Positions 8,984 through 18,194 are shown, numbered from the stretch's first letter. The stretch: 64,000 nt of DNA from Lentibacillus kapialis (GCF_014646635.1 NZ_BMNQ01000010.1:1-64000), one strand, 5' to 3'. Numbers and translations: made by a program. The notes: a model not told the origin generated them from the letters alone.

Positions 8984-9898
8984 TTAATATTTTTCACCGC
9001 TGCAGATTTCTTCGGTCGTGGTATCTTCCGGTGGTGCGTTGTTCTCAGGATCAAATCCGTTCTCTTCCAGAATTTCAGCTACTGTTCCATCGTCAATCAA
9101 CTTTTGCAGTTCTTCATTATATGCTTCACGCAATTTGTCGTTATCTGGATGAAAAGCAGCAGCACCATAGCTTGGAACACCATCGAGATCCGGCTGCTCA
9201 AAGTCGTCTACAAATTCAAGCTTGTTACTATCAGCTGATTCCAGTGCCATTTTAACGGTCATTTCAGTGCCGGTTGTAGCATCAGCACGGCCGGACTCAA
9301 CAGCTGAGAACGATGCAGGAATGTCTGCAACTTTCTGTATCTGGCTATCTTTCACACCCTCTTTTTTCACATATTCAATTTCTGTTGCACCGGACATAAT
9401 GGCTACAGAAGCACCCGACTCAGCTATATCTTTATAACTGTGAATATCCTTCGGGTTACCTTCCGGGACAACAAGACCTTCCCCATACGTCATTTCCGGC
9501 TCGCCAAAGTCCGCATTTTCACAGCGGCTAGGGTTAATCGCCATACCTGATGTGATAACATCAAATTTACCTGCGTTTAAACCAGGGATCAACTGGTCGT
9601 AATTGAGTATTTGACCCTCAACATTGTCCACGCCCAGTTCTGCAAATACGGCCGCAGTGATATCGGGTGATGCACCTTTTATTTCGCCGTCTTCCTTATA
9701 ACCATATGGCCTTTCGTCCGCATATCCAATCTGAACGGTTCCTGAATCTTTAATTTTTTCAAGCGCTGAATCGCCGTCTGAATCGCCATTTCCGCCATCC
9801 CCGCTGCCACTGCCGCTGGCATCATCAGATCCGCCGCCGCAAGCCGCGAGTACAAGCACGAAAATACCGAAAATGGAAGCTAGTAATAGTTTTTTCAT
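8984..9898 (-). CDS. ehuB: Ectoine/hydroxyectoine-binding lipoprotein
   Basis: The extracellular solute receptor of the importer. A lipoprotein signal with lipobox LVLAAC places the lipidated Cys at residue 20, followed by a Gly/Ser/Asp-rich linker to about residue 44. The SBP_bac_3 fold follows. Segments GYADERPYGY, LIPGLNAGKFDVITSGMAINPSRCE and GEGLVVPEGNPKDIHSYKDIA resemble characterised EhuB proteins, including the conserved Arg-Cys after NP. The ATG at 9898 has TAGGAG 2-7 bases upstream. First gene of ehuBCDA. The acidic surface fits a halophile. A related amino acid cannot be excluded as ligand. Confidence 0.87.
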   Translation of the reverse strand: MKKLLLASIFGIFVLVLAACGGGSDDASGSGSGDGGNGDSDGDSALEKIKDSGTVQIGYADERPYGYKEDGEIKGASPDITAAVFAELGVDNVEGQILNYDQLIPGLNAGKFDVITSGMAINPSRCENADFGEPEMTYGEGLVVPEGNPKDIHSYKDIAESGASVAIMSGATEIEYVKKEGVKDSQIQKVADIPASFSAVESGRADATTGTEMTVKMALESADSNKLEFVDDFEQPDLDGVPSYGAAAFHPDNDKLREAYNEELQKLIDDGTVAEILEENGFDPENNAPPEDTTTEEICSGEKY

Positions 9899-10129
9899 CT
9901 CCTAAATGACCTCCCGTTATGTTTTGTGTAAATCGGATTGACGCCGGTAAGTATAGCGTTCAGCCCGTTTACTTTTAATTCTCTGTATAAAGTTGTCCGC
10001 CTGTGTGGGGGCAAGGCGCTAAGTGTTCGTGTCCAATTTCTAAGTAAAGAATGATAGAAAGCACTACTTTTTTACTAGATATTGAACATTCAGCAGGTGG
10101 GGGAAAGTTCTAAAAAAAATCATACTATA

Positions 10130-10158
10130 ATAGTATAAGGATTTCACAATCTGTTCAA
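10130..10158 (-). promoter_or_regulatory. Probable sigma-A promoter of ehuBCDA
   Basis: On the minus strand TTGAAC (10153-10158) and TACTAT (10130-10135) are separated by 17 bases. The -10 box lies inside the perfect palindrome ATACTAT-A-ATAGTAT (10123-10137), a possible operator. The leader before ehuB would be about 225 bases. The remainder of 9899-10460 is AT-rich without a supportable gene. Confidence 0.5.
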
Positions 10159-10460
10159 ACTTTATATTTTTTGATGATTTGAAATATACATCCAAATTCC
10201 GTCAATGTTAACTATGAACTAATATATGCTATGATATGCTTTAATATAGATTGTATTACTTGTGTATGCTCAAAATTTTCCGTTATGATAGAAAATTCAG
10301 TTATGAATTGGCCGATAAATGGAAACTGAATAATTGTAGATAACTATGAGCCAATAGCAGTAAATATGTCATGTTTAATCCATTTTGCTTGTTTTGATTG
10401 GGGTAGCGTTCTTAGATTAGGTGGCTGTTTTTCGTGCAGGTTATTGGGAAGAATCCGTTA

Positions 10461-10498
10461 TACAAAAAGACCGCGCAAATCAGCGCGGTCTTTTTGTA
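10461..10498. terminator. Intrinsic terminator, symmetric
   Basis: TACAAAAAGACCGCGC pairs with GCGCGGTCTTTTTGTA, with T or A runs at both ends. It serves the minus-strand dioxygenase gene, whose last codons and TGA stop lie within it. Confidence 0.9.
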
Positions 10499-11457
10499 TC
10501 GAGCGGATTCAAGTTAGCTTCAATTTCGTCACGTCTGTCTTCAAATAATGGTGGCAATGCCAATGATTCGCCGAGCCGATCAACGTTTTCATCCGTCGAA
10601 AACCCTGGTCCGTCTGTTGCCAGCTCAAACAGAATCCCATTTGGTTCACGAAAATAAAGGGATTTAAAATAGAAACGGTCCACGAGGCCGGAATTAGGGA
10701 GGCGTTCTGCCTGAATTCGATCCTTCCATTTGGTCAATTCATCTTCGTTCTCAACCCGGAAGGCAACATGATGAACACTTCCCCGACCGGGCCGCTCCTG
10801 TGGCAGATCATTGCGTATCTCCAGATGTATTTCTGCACCAGTTCCGCCTTCACCGGTTGAGAAGACCCGAATAGCTTCCTGCCCACTGACAAGCGCTGGA
10901 TAGCTGCGGGCTTCCCGAAAAGTCAAAATATCGGTCAATACGCTGGTTGTCGGAGCCGGATCCTGTACTGTCAGTCTGACCGGTCCAAGACCAATGATGC
11001 CTTTGTCAGCGGGGACTGGACTGTGCTCCCATACTTTGCCGCCTCTTAGCCCTGTGTTTGATTCATCGGAAATAAGCGTCAATCGTTGATTTTCGGGGTC
11101 ACGAAAATTAATGATTTGGCGGCCATCCTGTTCCATGATTCCGTCATGGATAACACCATGTTCAGTCAAACGCCTTTGCCAGTATCCCAGTGCATCGTCA
11201 TTTGGCACACGGAGGGATGTACCGGAAATACTGCTGTGGCCTTGGTTTGTTGTGCCTGCACGAGGAATTTCAAAGAATGTCAAATCAGTGCCGGGATTGC
11301 CAATTTCGTCTGCGTAGAATAAATGGTAGACGGAAGGATCGTCCTGGTTGATCGTTTTTTTGACCAATCGCATGCCTAAAATCCTGGTATAAAAATGATA
11401 GTTATTAGCTGCATTTGCTGTGATGGCGGATACGTGGTGGATGCCTTTCAGTTCCAT
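10480..11457 (-). CDS. Ring-cleaving dioxygenase, MhqO/MhqE-like VOC protein
   Basis: A two-module vicinal oxygen chelate protein like the MhqA/MhqO/MhqE proteins of B. subtilis, which protect against quinones by opening hydroquinone-type rings. The first module starts IHHVSAITANAANNYHFYTRILGMRLVKKT; the second has SVHHVAFRVENEDEL and ends SLYFREPNGILFELATDGPGF. The metal ligands are likely the His of IHHVS, the His of SVHH and the Glu of LFELA. The ATG at 11457 has AAGGAG eight bases upstream and is preferred over the TTG two codons earlier. The stop codon sits in the terminator hairpin. Confidence 0.85.
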   Translation of the reverse strand: MELKGIHHVSAITANAANNYHFYTRILGMRLVKKTINQDDPSVYHLFYADEIGNPGTDLTFFEIPRAGTTNQGHSSISGTSLRVPNDDALGYWQRRLTEHGVIHDGIMEQDGRQIINFRDPENQRLTLISDESNTGLRGGKVWEHSPVPADKGIIGLGPVRLTVQDPAPTTSVLTDILTFREARSYPALVSGQEAIRVFSTGEGGTGAEIHLEIRNDLPQERPGRGSVHHVAFRVENEDELTKWKDRIQAERLPNSGLVDRFYFKSLYFREPNGILFELATDGPGFSTDENVDRLGESLALPPLFEDRRDEIEANLNPLDTKRPR

Positions 11458-11562
11458 AGTCAAGTCTCCTTAACACAGATGTATTTATACTTAATTAAAA
11501 ATGATTTAATTCAGTATAAATATATTGTATAGCGATCTTAACTGTTTGTACAGGATATTGCC

Positions 11563-12141
11563 TCACTGCTCAGATTTTTTATGTTTGGGACGGAGACCGC
11601 GCTTAAGCTGTTCGATGCTCAAGCCAAAGTCCATTTGCAAATGGGAATAGTCTTTAAAGTTTTGCCAGTCTCCACCCCACTCGAACCCAAGTCCTTTGGC
11701 CATATCAGCAACTTCAAGCCAATCTGACTTGCCATTGTTGTTGCCATCATACTGCATATCCCACGTAATGGTGCCATTTTGCTTACGTAAAGCATAATCG
11801 ACCGCAAGCCCGTAATTGTGATAGGATTCCCCACCTTGTGCATAGGTAACGACCTTCCCGTCTTCAGAGCGGCCTTGTTCATATAAAGCATCCTGTGCTT
11901 CATGGCTTCTTACTGACTCGGTAATAACAACATCAATCTGATTGCCGGCGGCCTGTTCAATAAGTTTATCCGTCTTTTCGGCAACGACCGGATCAAGGCT
12001 TTCGGAGAGAAGTGCCCCGCTGCCCTTATCAATATATCTGTCCGAATTTGTTTGGTTGTAGAGGTAGAACAGTATAATTAGGAATAGAATAATAAAAATC
12101 CATGCTGCTATATCTTTACGGTAGCGTATCAAATGTCGCAA
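11563..12141 (-). CDS. M15-family peptidoglycan peptidase, membrane anchored
   Basis: A VanY/CwlK-type zinc peptidase. The N-terminal segment, residues 12-29, is a membrane anchor, so the catalytic domain faces outside and trims cell-wall peptides as a D,D-carboxypeptidase or L-Ala-D-Glu endopeptidase. The zinc ligands are visible as the His and Asp of SYHNYGLAVDYA and the His of HLQMDFG. SVRSHEAQDALYEQGR is the usual N-terminal substrate segment. The 192 residues fit the short YcdD/CwlK class. No terminator is evident after it. Confidence 0.82.
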   Translation of the reverse strand: MRHLIRYRKDIAAWIFIILFLIILFYLYNQTNSDRYIDKGSGALLSESLDPVVAEKTDKLIEQAAGNQIDVVITESVRSHEAQDALYEQGRSEDGKVVTYAQGGESYHNYGLAVDYALRKQNGTITWDMQYDGNNNGKSDWLEVADMAKGLGFEWGGDWQNFKDYSHLQMDFGLSIEQLKRGLRPKHKKSEQ

Positions 12142-12339
12142 TCTCCTTGAGATGATATTTCCATTTAAATTATAACATGATAGGAAACAGTTGAGCTTGT
12201 ATGATACTGCCGATTTTTGCAGCAGAACGGCTATCTGTCGCTATGAATAATACAAATTGGCAAAAAGCATCCTTCCTGAAATGATGTCTTGAAGTTACCC
12301 GTTGCTGCGTATAATATAAACTAAAAAGGGGGGAGCTAT

Positions 12340-12963
12340 ATGGTGTATGTGCTGATTGTCAGCCTGATTGGTTATCTGTTTGGCTGCATTCATGGTTCAC
12401 AGGTTGTCGCCAAATATAAGAAAATTGATATCAGGAATACAGGAGTAAAAAACTCAGGGGCCTCCAACACAACGATTTTATTGGGTTGGAAATATGGTAT
12501 TCTTGTTGCACTTATAGATATTTTTAAAGCGACACTATCGGTACTGCTTGTGTTATATTTGCTGGGGGACTGGGGTATTACAGAACCGGAGCAGACATTA
12601 TTGGTATATATGAATGCATTCTTTATTATTGTCGGGCATAATCATCCGGTCACGATGAAATTCAGCGGCGGTAAAGGGACGGCATCATTGGTCGGTGTGC
12701 TGCTTGCAATCGATTGGAATATAGCGGTGATCGGAATTGCCATTCTACTTTTGTTTGCACTGGCAACTGACTATCTGGTCATCGGCGTCCTTTTTATGTA
12801 TTTCTCATTTTTGATAACAACGTTTCTGTTCTTTGGAATCGAACCAACGGTGGTTGTTGTGCTATTATCGATTATGAGTATTGTGAAACATATGGAAAAT
12901 TATAAACGTATTATTCATAAGAAAGAAACACGGCTATCAAGCATGTTTCGAAAAGAGTCGTAG
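12340..12963 (+). CDS. PlsY-like glycerol-3-phosphate acyltransferase
   Basis: A 207-residue membrane protein with about six helices and PlsY motifs, which in the family transfer an acyl group from acyl-phosphate to glycerol-3-phosphate in phospholipid synthesis. Motif 2 reads GVKNSGASNT instead of the usual GSGNxGATN, and motif 3 reads GHNHPVTMKFSGGKGTAS. The altered motif 2 suggests a divergent paralogue rather than the housekeeping enzyme. The ATG at 12340 follows AAAAGGGGGGAG. It is followed after 15 bases by a DUF456 gene. Confidence 0.78.
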   Translation: MVYVLIVSLIGYLFGCIHGSQVVAKYKKIDIRNTGVKNSGASNTTILLGWKYGILVALIDIFKATLSVLLVLYLLGDWGITEPEQTLLVYMNAFFIIVGHNHPVTMKFSGGKGTASLVGVLLAIDWNIAVIGIAILLLFALATDYLVIGVLFMYFSFLITTFLFFGIEPTVVVVLLSIMSIVKHMENYKRIIHKKETRLSSMFRKES

Positions 12964-12978
12964 AAGCGAGGGACAGCA

Positions 12979-13464
12979 ATGGTAGACATCATCGTATGGA
13001 TCATCATTTTGGCACTATTTATCGCAAGTTTTGCAGGTGTTATTTTTCCGATTATTCCATCCCCGTTGGTACTTTGGGTTGGTTTCCTGCTTTATCATTT
13101 CGTCATCAATTCGGGTGAGTTAACCTGGTTTTTCTGGGGCGCAATGGTTGTATTGACTGTTATACTGATTGTTTCAGACATTATTGCCAACAGCTATTTT
13201 GTTAAAAAATACGGCGGCAGCAAATGGGGCGAACGCGGTGCTGCCATTGCCGTGATTATTGGATCATTCGTTTTACCACCATTCGGCATCTTGATTATTC
13301 CGTTTGTGTCGGTGTTTCTGATTGAGTTGATGCAGGAAAGAACGGTTCAGGAGGCTTTCCGTGCGTCCATGGGCTCATTAATCGGATTTCTGGGCGGAGC
13401 AGTTGCCAAAGTTGTCATCCAATTAGCGATGGTTATGTGGTTCTTTGTTATGATTATATTTTAA
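12979..13464 (+). CDS. DUF456 family membrane protein
   Basis: A 161-residue membrane protein related to B. subtilis YqgC (DUF456), function unknown. Helices span roughly residues 4-24, 25-45, 55-75, 90-118 and 135-158. The loop YFVKKYGGSKWGERGAAIAVIIGSFVLPPFG is the conserved family core. ATG at 12979 has GCGAGGGACAGCA upstream. It lies 22 bases before pdxK and probably belongs to a unit running from the PlsY-like gene. Confidence 0.8.
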   Translation: MVDIIVWIIILALFIASFAGVIFPIIPSPLVLWVGFLLYHFVINSGELTWFFWGAMVVLTVILIVSDIIANSYFVKKYGGSKWGERGAAIAVIIGSFVLPPFGILIIPFVSVFLIELMQERTVQEAFRASMGSLIGFLGGAVAKVVIQLAMVMWFFVMIIF

Positions 13465-13485
13465 TAGCAGAAAGGGTTTTGCATT

Positions 13486-14316
13486 ATGAAATTACCATCA
13501 CGTGTTATTACAATAGCTGGGTCTGCAGCCGGGGGAAGTGCTGGCATTCAAGCAGATTTGAAGACGTTTCAGGAATTGGATGTCTATGGGATGAGCGTGG
13601 TGACGGCGATTGTTGCCCGTCACCCTAAGACAGATAAAAATGTGCATGTTCAGACAATTGAAGCGATTGAAGCACAATATACTACAGCAATGAATCAGGT
13701 TGGCGTTGATGCACTTAAAACCGGCATGCTGTTTTCTAAAGATATTATTGAAAAAACAGCGGATCTGATTGCCGATTCAGATAAGAAGACAGTGGTGGTC
13801 GATCCGGTCATGGTTGGCAAACTTGATTCGAAACTGCTGGCGGATGATGCTATTGATGTTTTGAAGGAAAAATTGGTTCCATTGGCTGACGTTTTGACAC
13901 CGAACGCGCCTGAAGCATCGTATCTTTTGGACGGACGTAACGTGCAGACGGTTAAAGATATGGAGCAAGCTGCTGTTGATTTGTATGAGCTGGGGCCACA
14001 ATACGTTTTGGTGAAAGGTGGCAGATTGAAGGGCGAAGCAATTGATGTGCTATATGACGGCGAGACTCTGACGGCATTCGAAGCACCACGGATTGATACG
14101 GAAAATACGAGTGGGGCAGGTTGTACGTACTCGGCAGCCATTACGGCTTATATGACTAAAGGGTATTCGATGCCTGAAGCGGTTCGTCTGGCAAAAAGTT
14201 TTGTGACAACGGCGATTGAGTATGGCTTTACTTATACTGATAAGGTTGGCCCGACGTACCACGCTGCAATGCGTATGAACGGTGAAGCACATACCATCAA
14301 AGTGGAAAAGCTTTAG
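13486..14316 (+). CDS. pdxK: Pyridoxal/pyridoxine kinase, ThiD-fold
   Basis: A ribokinase-fold kinase of 276 residues in the ThiD/PdxK group. TIAGSAAGGSAGIQADLKTFQELDVYGM is the substrate end and ENTSGAGCTYSAA the anion hole with the catalytic region; the Cys is retained. The C-terminal KVGPTYHAAMRMN resembles the S. aureus and B. subtilis PdxK type, which phosphorylate B6 vitamers, more than ThiD. I therefore favour B6 salvage, but hydroxymethylpyrimidine kinase activity remains possible. Start ATG 13486 has AAAGGG upstream. pncA follows after 53 bases, putting two cofactor-salvage genes together. Confidence 0.8.
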   Translation: MKLPSRVITIAGSAAGGSAGIQADLKTFQELDVYGMSVVTAIVARHPKTDKNVHVQTIEAIEAQYTTAMNQVGVDALKTGMLFSKDIIEKTADLIADSDKKTVVVDPVMVGKLDSKLLADDAIDVLKEKLVPLADVLTPNAPEASYLLDGRNVQTVKDMEQAAVDLYELGPQYVLVKGGRLKGEAIDVLYDGETLTAFEAPRIDTENTSGAGCTYSAAITAYMTKGYSMPEAVRLAKSFVTTAIEYGFTYTDKVGPTYHAAMRMNGEAHTIKVEKL

Positions 14317-14369
14317 TTGATGTGTCACTAGCCGGAGATCCGGCAAAATTTCAAATGGGAGTGGGATAG

Positions 14370-14921
14370 ATGGGGAAACGGGCGTTGATCAATGTGGATT
14401 ATACGGTTGATTTCGTAGCGGATGAAGGCAATCTGACATGCGGCAAACCGGGACAGGCTATCGAAGAAAACGTCGTGTCCATCACGAAAAGTTTTATGGC
14501 TGCGGATGACTTTGTTGTTTTTGCGATTGATGCACATGAGGAAGGAGACAAATTTCACCCTGAATCAGAGCTATTTCCGCCGCACAATATCATTGGAACA
14601 GATGGTCAGGAACTGTATGGAACGTTAGCGTCGGTCTATGCGGAACATAAGAATAAGAGCAATGTTTATTATTTTGACAAAACCCGCTACAGCGCTTTTG
14701 CTGGAACGGATTTGGAGATTAAATTGCGTGAACGTGAGATTGAGGAAATTCATCTCGTCGGTGTTTGCACTGATATTTGTGTACTGCATACCGCTGTTGA
14801 TGCGTATAACAAAGGGTTCAATATTGTTGTGCATCAGGATGCGGTCGCTAGTTTTAATGCAACCGGACATGACTGGGCGCTTGGCCATTTTAAAAATACA
14901 CTCGGGGCAACGGTGATATAA
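14370..14921 (+). CDS. pncA: Nicotinamidase
   Basis: PncA deamidates nicotinamide to nicotinate for NAD salvage. The isochorismatase-type fold shows the triad Asp10 (DYTVDF), Lys104 (DKTRYSAF) and Cys137 (GVCTDICVLH), and likely metal ligands Asp54, His56 and His72. The 183 residues and overall sequence resemble B. subtilis PncA closely. The ATG at 14370 follows GGGAGTGGG. A hairpin terminator follows. Confidence 0.93.
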   Translation: MGKRALINVDYTVDFVADEGNLTCGKPGQAIEENVVSITKSFMAADDFVVFAIDAHEEGDKFHPESELFPPHNIIGTDGQELYGTLASVYAEHKNKSNVYYFDKTRYSAFAGTDLEIKLREREIEEIHLVGVCTDICVLHTAVDAYNKGFNIVVHQDAVASFNATGHDWALGHFKNTLGATVI

Positions 14922-14928
14922 TTGCTGA

Positions 14929-14963
14929 GGAAAAGCCGGGTCGATCCCGGCTCTGGCTTTTCC
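14929..14963. terminator. Shared terminator between pncA and MFS gene
   Basis: GGAAAAGCCGGG and CCCGGC...GGCTTTTCC form a hairpin usable from both strands. The T-run on the plus side is short. Confidence 0.6.
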
Positions 14964-14988
14964 GGTTGATAAATCCGAATACCGGCAG

Positions 14989-16281
14989 TCATTCTTGTTG
15001 TGACGTTCGTTCCTCATCCGGAAAAGGCAAATGGAGCAATTTTGGCGTCATGTCATCAGCTTTCGGCAATTTGCGCAGTTTTGGATGAAGGATCCAGACC
15101 GTTGATACGAACGCCAGCCCTAATCCTGACACAGCAAAAATTAATGTGCTGCCGAATATAGCCGCTAAATAACCGCCCGCAAGCGATCCGATTGGCATAG
15201 CGACGACTGTCATACTCCGTTGGACAGAGCTGATTCTTCCGAGCATGTTGTTGGGGATCACCGTTTGCATGACTGCACCAAAGATAACGTTTGTACCGCC
15301 GATTGGCACCCAAGCAATTCCGTACAATACAATGCCTGTGTATGTCCAAGGAAGGGTTGCTGCCAATACCCAGCAGACGGTCCCGATTAAAAATGCTGCG
15401 ATAGAAAAATGGCCCAGACGGAATTTTCCCATCCAATTGGCAAGTAAAGCTCCGATTAATCCGCCGGTTGACATGGCAGCCAGGTAAAAACCATAAACGT
15501 GCGCTCCGCCATGGTCCTCACCAAAAGCCGGAAGAATCGCCAAAGCCGCCCCAATTGCAAAATTTGCCATAATCGAACCAATCAGAAAGGTAGCCATGAG
15601 TGAAGTGAAAACGATGGAGAACCCCTCTTTCAGCTCAGCAAAATAATGTGTCATGATAGTTTTGAACCCTTTTTCCCGGCTTTGCGGGTGATCCTCGATA
15701 TGCTTCATTTTCAATAGACTAAATAGTATCGCTGCAACAGCAAACGTCACCGAATCAGCAAGATAAAGCGTAACCGCGCCCATAAATGCAACCAGAATAC
15801 CCGATACAGCGTTGAAGACCAGATCAATTCCCTGGTAGGCAAATGAAAAGTATGAATTTCCTTTTATCAGTTCTTTTTGAGTCAAAATGGCGGGTAAGGC
15901 TTTTGTCTGTGACGGATAGGCAAACTGCTCAATAAAGGCTACAATGGGCATTACGATTAATACCAGCTGAACGGTCAACACATCAAAATAATAGGCAACC
16001 GGAATTGTTAGAATCAGAACGGCTTGCATGATTTGTGTCGTAATCAGTGTGCGCTTGATCGGCCAGCGATCCACAAATGGCCCGGCGACAAACTGAAGGG
16101 CAGACGGAAGCAGAGTCAAGAAACCAGCCAAGCCTGAATAAAATGCGCTTCCTCCCAGATTATATACGAGCCACATGGCCGCTACGTAATAAATGCTGTC
16201 ACCGATATTTGTAACAATTCTTCCCAGAAACAGAACTAAAAAATTATGGTTTTTCCATATTCCCATCATAACGTCCCCCAT
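14989..16281 (-). CDS. MFS transporter, macrolide-efflux-like
   Basis: A 430-residue major facilitator with about twelve helices. The N-terminus NHNFLVLFLGRIVTNIGDSIYYVAAMWLVYNLGGSA, the loop GPFVDRWPIKRT and the middle loop are typical of the MFS_3 / Mef-like exporters, whose members often expel drugs; the substrate is unknown. The last 30 residues are a soluble tail. Start candidates are ATG 16281 (AAAAGG upstream), ATG 16269 and ATG 16266 (GGGGGA upstream). It is divergent from the proS leader. Confidence 0.8.
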   Translation of the reverse strand: MGDVMMGIWKNHNFLVLFLGRIVTNIGDSIYYVAAMWLVYNLGGSAFYSGLAGFLTLLPSALQFVAGPFVDRWPIKRTLITTQIMQAVLILTIPVAYYFDVLTVQLVLIVMPIVAFIEQFAYPSQTKALPAILTQKELIKGNSYFSFAYQGIDLVFNAVSGILVAFMGAVTLYLADSVTFAVAAILFSLLKMKHIEDHPQSREKGFKTIMTHYFAELKEGFSIVFTSLMATFLIGSIMANFAIGAALAILPAFGEDHGGAHVYGFYLAAMSTGGLIGALLANWMGKFRLGHFSIAAFLIGTVCWVLAATLPWTYTGIVLYGIAWVPIGGTNVIFGAVMQTVIPNNMLGRISSVQRSMTVVAMPIGSLAGGYLAAIFGSTLIFAVSGLGLAFVSTVWILHPKLRKLPKADDMTPKLLHLPFPDEERTSQQE

Positions 16282-16391
16282 CCCATGTACCTTTTAAAAG
16301 TCTAACTTTATTTTATAGAATAATCCAGTCCGAAAAATCAGACAGCAGTTGTTATTTTCGTCGGTCTTCGGACTGAGTTTACGGCTTGGGC

Positions 16392-16420
16392 TTGACTTTA
16401 ACGGCACATCCGTATATATT
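16392..16420 (+). promoter_or_regulatory. Sigma-A promoter of the T-box-proS unit
   Basis: TTGACT at 16392-16397 and TATATT at 16415-16420 with a 17-base spacer. Transcription would start near 16427, just before the T-box. Confidence 0.8.
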
Positions 16421-16427
16421 AAAAAAT

Positions 16428-16676
16428 ACAATAGATGAAACGCTGATGAGGATTAGTATCGTTTGCAGGTCTTTGACAGAGAGGAAATGGTCGGTGGAAA
16501 TTTCCAAAGACATCAACTTGAACCTGCCTCTGAGTTCGCCATTGAAAGGTTTTTGCCGAAAGATGTGCGCGGTTTTAAACCGTTATGATTTTAAGTGTGC
16601 AGAATGGTTGAATACTGCAAACAAGGGTGGTACCACCACGGCCTCGGTCCCTTTTTCAGGACGGAGGATTTTTTAA
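16428..16676 (+). promoter_or_regulatory. T-box leader, proline specifier
   Basis: A tRNA-sensing riboswitch. Stem I runs from CAGAGAGG near 16475 to CCTCTG near 16530, with a GGTGGAA distal loop; the likely specifier is CCT (16523-16525) in the context GAA-CCT-G, a proline codon. The T-box AGGGTGGTACC is at 16624-16634. The terminator (CCTCGGTCC / GGACGGAGG then T6) ends at about 16676. Uncharged tRNA-Pro should favour the antiterminator and let proS be transcribed. Confidence 0.93.
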
Positions 16677-16711
16677 TAAAGGTCTTGATATTTTTTGAAG
16701 GAGTGTCTTAT

Positions 16712-18151
16712 TTGGGTAAAAACAATAAGCAATTTGTTGAAAAAATCACTGCAATGGAAGATGATTTCGCTCAATGGTATACGGATGTTGTGAAGCAGGC
16801 GGAGTTGGTTGATTACGGGACAGTGCGCGGAACGATGATCATTAGGCCATACGGTTTCGCCATTTGGGAAAATATCCGTGATGAATTGGACAAGAAGTTT
16901 AAAGAGACCGGTCATTCGAATGTGTATTTTCCGTTGTTTATTCCAGAAAGCATGCTGCAAAAAGAAAAAGATCATATTGAAGGATTTGCGCCGGAAGTTG
17001 CCTGGGTGACTCACGGCGGCGATGAAGAGCTAGCGGAGCGGATCTGTGTCCGGCCGACATCCGAAGTCTTATTCGGTGAGTATTATGCCAAAAATATTCA
17101 TTCTTATCGCGACCTGCCGAAGCTGTATAATCAGTGGAGCAATGTTGTCCGCTGGGAAAAAACAACCCGGCCGTTCCTGCGTTCGTTGGAATTTCTGTGG
17201 CAAGAAGGGCACACGTCTCATGCGACACGTGAAGATGCTGAAGCGGAGACAAATCAGATGCTGGAAATTTACGCTGATGTTTGTGAAAATTACTTGGCTG
17301 TGCCGGTTCTCCGTGGGAAAAAGACCGAAAGTGAAAAGTTTGCCGGTGCTCATTATACGCTGACCGTTGAAAGTCTGATGCATGACGGTAAGGCGCTTCA
17401 GTCCGGGACATCGCACTACTTGGGAACAGGATTTGCGGAAGCATTTGACATTACTTATCTCGATGAAAATGGCGAGCAAAAGCCGGTTCATCAGACATCA
17501 TGGGGCATGTCCACCCGTATTATGGGCGCACTTATCATGGTGCATGGCGACAACCGTGGTCTGATCATTCCACCGCGCATTGCACCGACACAGGCAATGA
17601 TTGTCCCGGTCGCTCAGCACAAAGAAGGTGTTCTGGATAAAGCGTATGATCTTCGTGACCGCCTGCAAAATCTTGTTTGGATTGATATTGATGGCAGTGA
17701 TAAGAAGCCTGGCTGGAAATTTAATGAGTATGAAATGAAAGGCATCCCTATTCGTATTGAATTGGGACCGAAAGATATTGAGAATGAGCAGGTTGTACTG
17801 GTCCGCCGCGATACCGGCAATAAAGAGTTTGTACAACTGAGTGAACTAGAAGAGCGGCTGCCGGCTCTGCTTGAGGAAGTGCAGCAGAACTTGTATGACG
17901 GGGCTCTGGCGCATCTTGAAGAAACAATGACAACTGCAGTGGATATGGATCAGTTTAAGCAGGCATTGGACGAAACGCCAGGATTTATCAAGGCTATGTG
18001 GTGCGGTGATGAAGCATGTGAGGAAAAAATTAAGGAAGAAACATCCGCCACATCACGTTGTATCCCATTTGAGCAGGAAAAGGTTTCGGATTCCTGTGTG
18101 TACTGCGGAAGGAAAGCGAAAGAAATGGTCTATTGGGCGCGAGCATATTAA
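16712..18151 (+). CDS. proS: Prolyl-tRNA synthetase, archaeal/eukaryotic type
   Basis: ProRS charges tRNA-Pro with proline. The 479 residues, the lack of the bacterial editing insertion, the C-terminal Cys-rich domain ([19 protein letters not shown]) and the final WARAY identify the archaeal/eukaryotic-type enzyme (ProS type 3), which some bacilli carry alone or beside the bacterial type. Class II motifs include [38 protein letters not shown] and [14 protein letters not shown]. Start is the TTG at 16712 behind GAAGGAG; the open frame to 16595 overlaps the T-box and is not coding. Expression is controlled by that T-box. Confidence 0.95.
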   Translation: MGKNNKQFVEKITAMEDDFAQWYTDVVKQAELVDYGTVRGTMIIRPYGFAIWENIRDELDKKFKETGHSNVYFPLFIPESMLQKEKDHIEGFAPEVAWVTHGGDEELAERICVRPTSEVLFGEYYAKNIHSYRDLPKLYNQWSNVVRWEKTTRPFLRSLEFLWQEGHTSHATREDAEAETNQMLEIYADVCENYLAVPVLRGKKTESEKFAGAHYTLTVESLMHDGKALQSGTSHYLGTGFAEAFDITYLDENGEQKPVHQTSWGMSTRIMGALIMVHGDNRGLIIPPRIAPTQAMIVPVAQHKEGVLDKAYDLRDRLQNLVWIDIDGSDKKPGWKFNEYEMKGIPIRIELGPKDIENEQVVLVRRDTGNKEFVQLSELEERLPALLEEVQQNLYDGALAHLEETMTTAVDMDQFKQALDETPGFIKAMWCGDEACEEKIKEETSATSRCIPFEQEKVSDSCVYCGRKAKEMVYWARAY

Positions 18152-18155
18152 ATTG

Positions 18156-18194
18156 AAAAAAATCGGGCGCTGCTCACAGCCGCCCGATTTTTTG
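18156..18194 (+). terminator. Intrinsic terminator after proS
   Basis: AAAAAAATCGGGCG pairs with CGCCCGATTTTTT around an 11-base loop. Confidence 0.92.

Noticed and set aside
16386-16711. ORF 16386-16676 and an N-terminal extension of proS to 16595
   Set aside because: Both overlap the T-box leader and terminator; the TTG at 16712 has the ribosome site and the family N-terminus.
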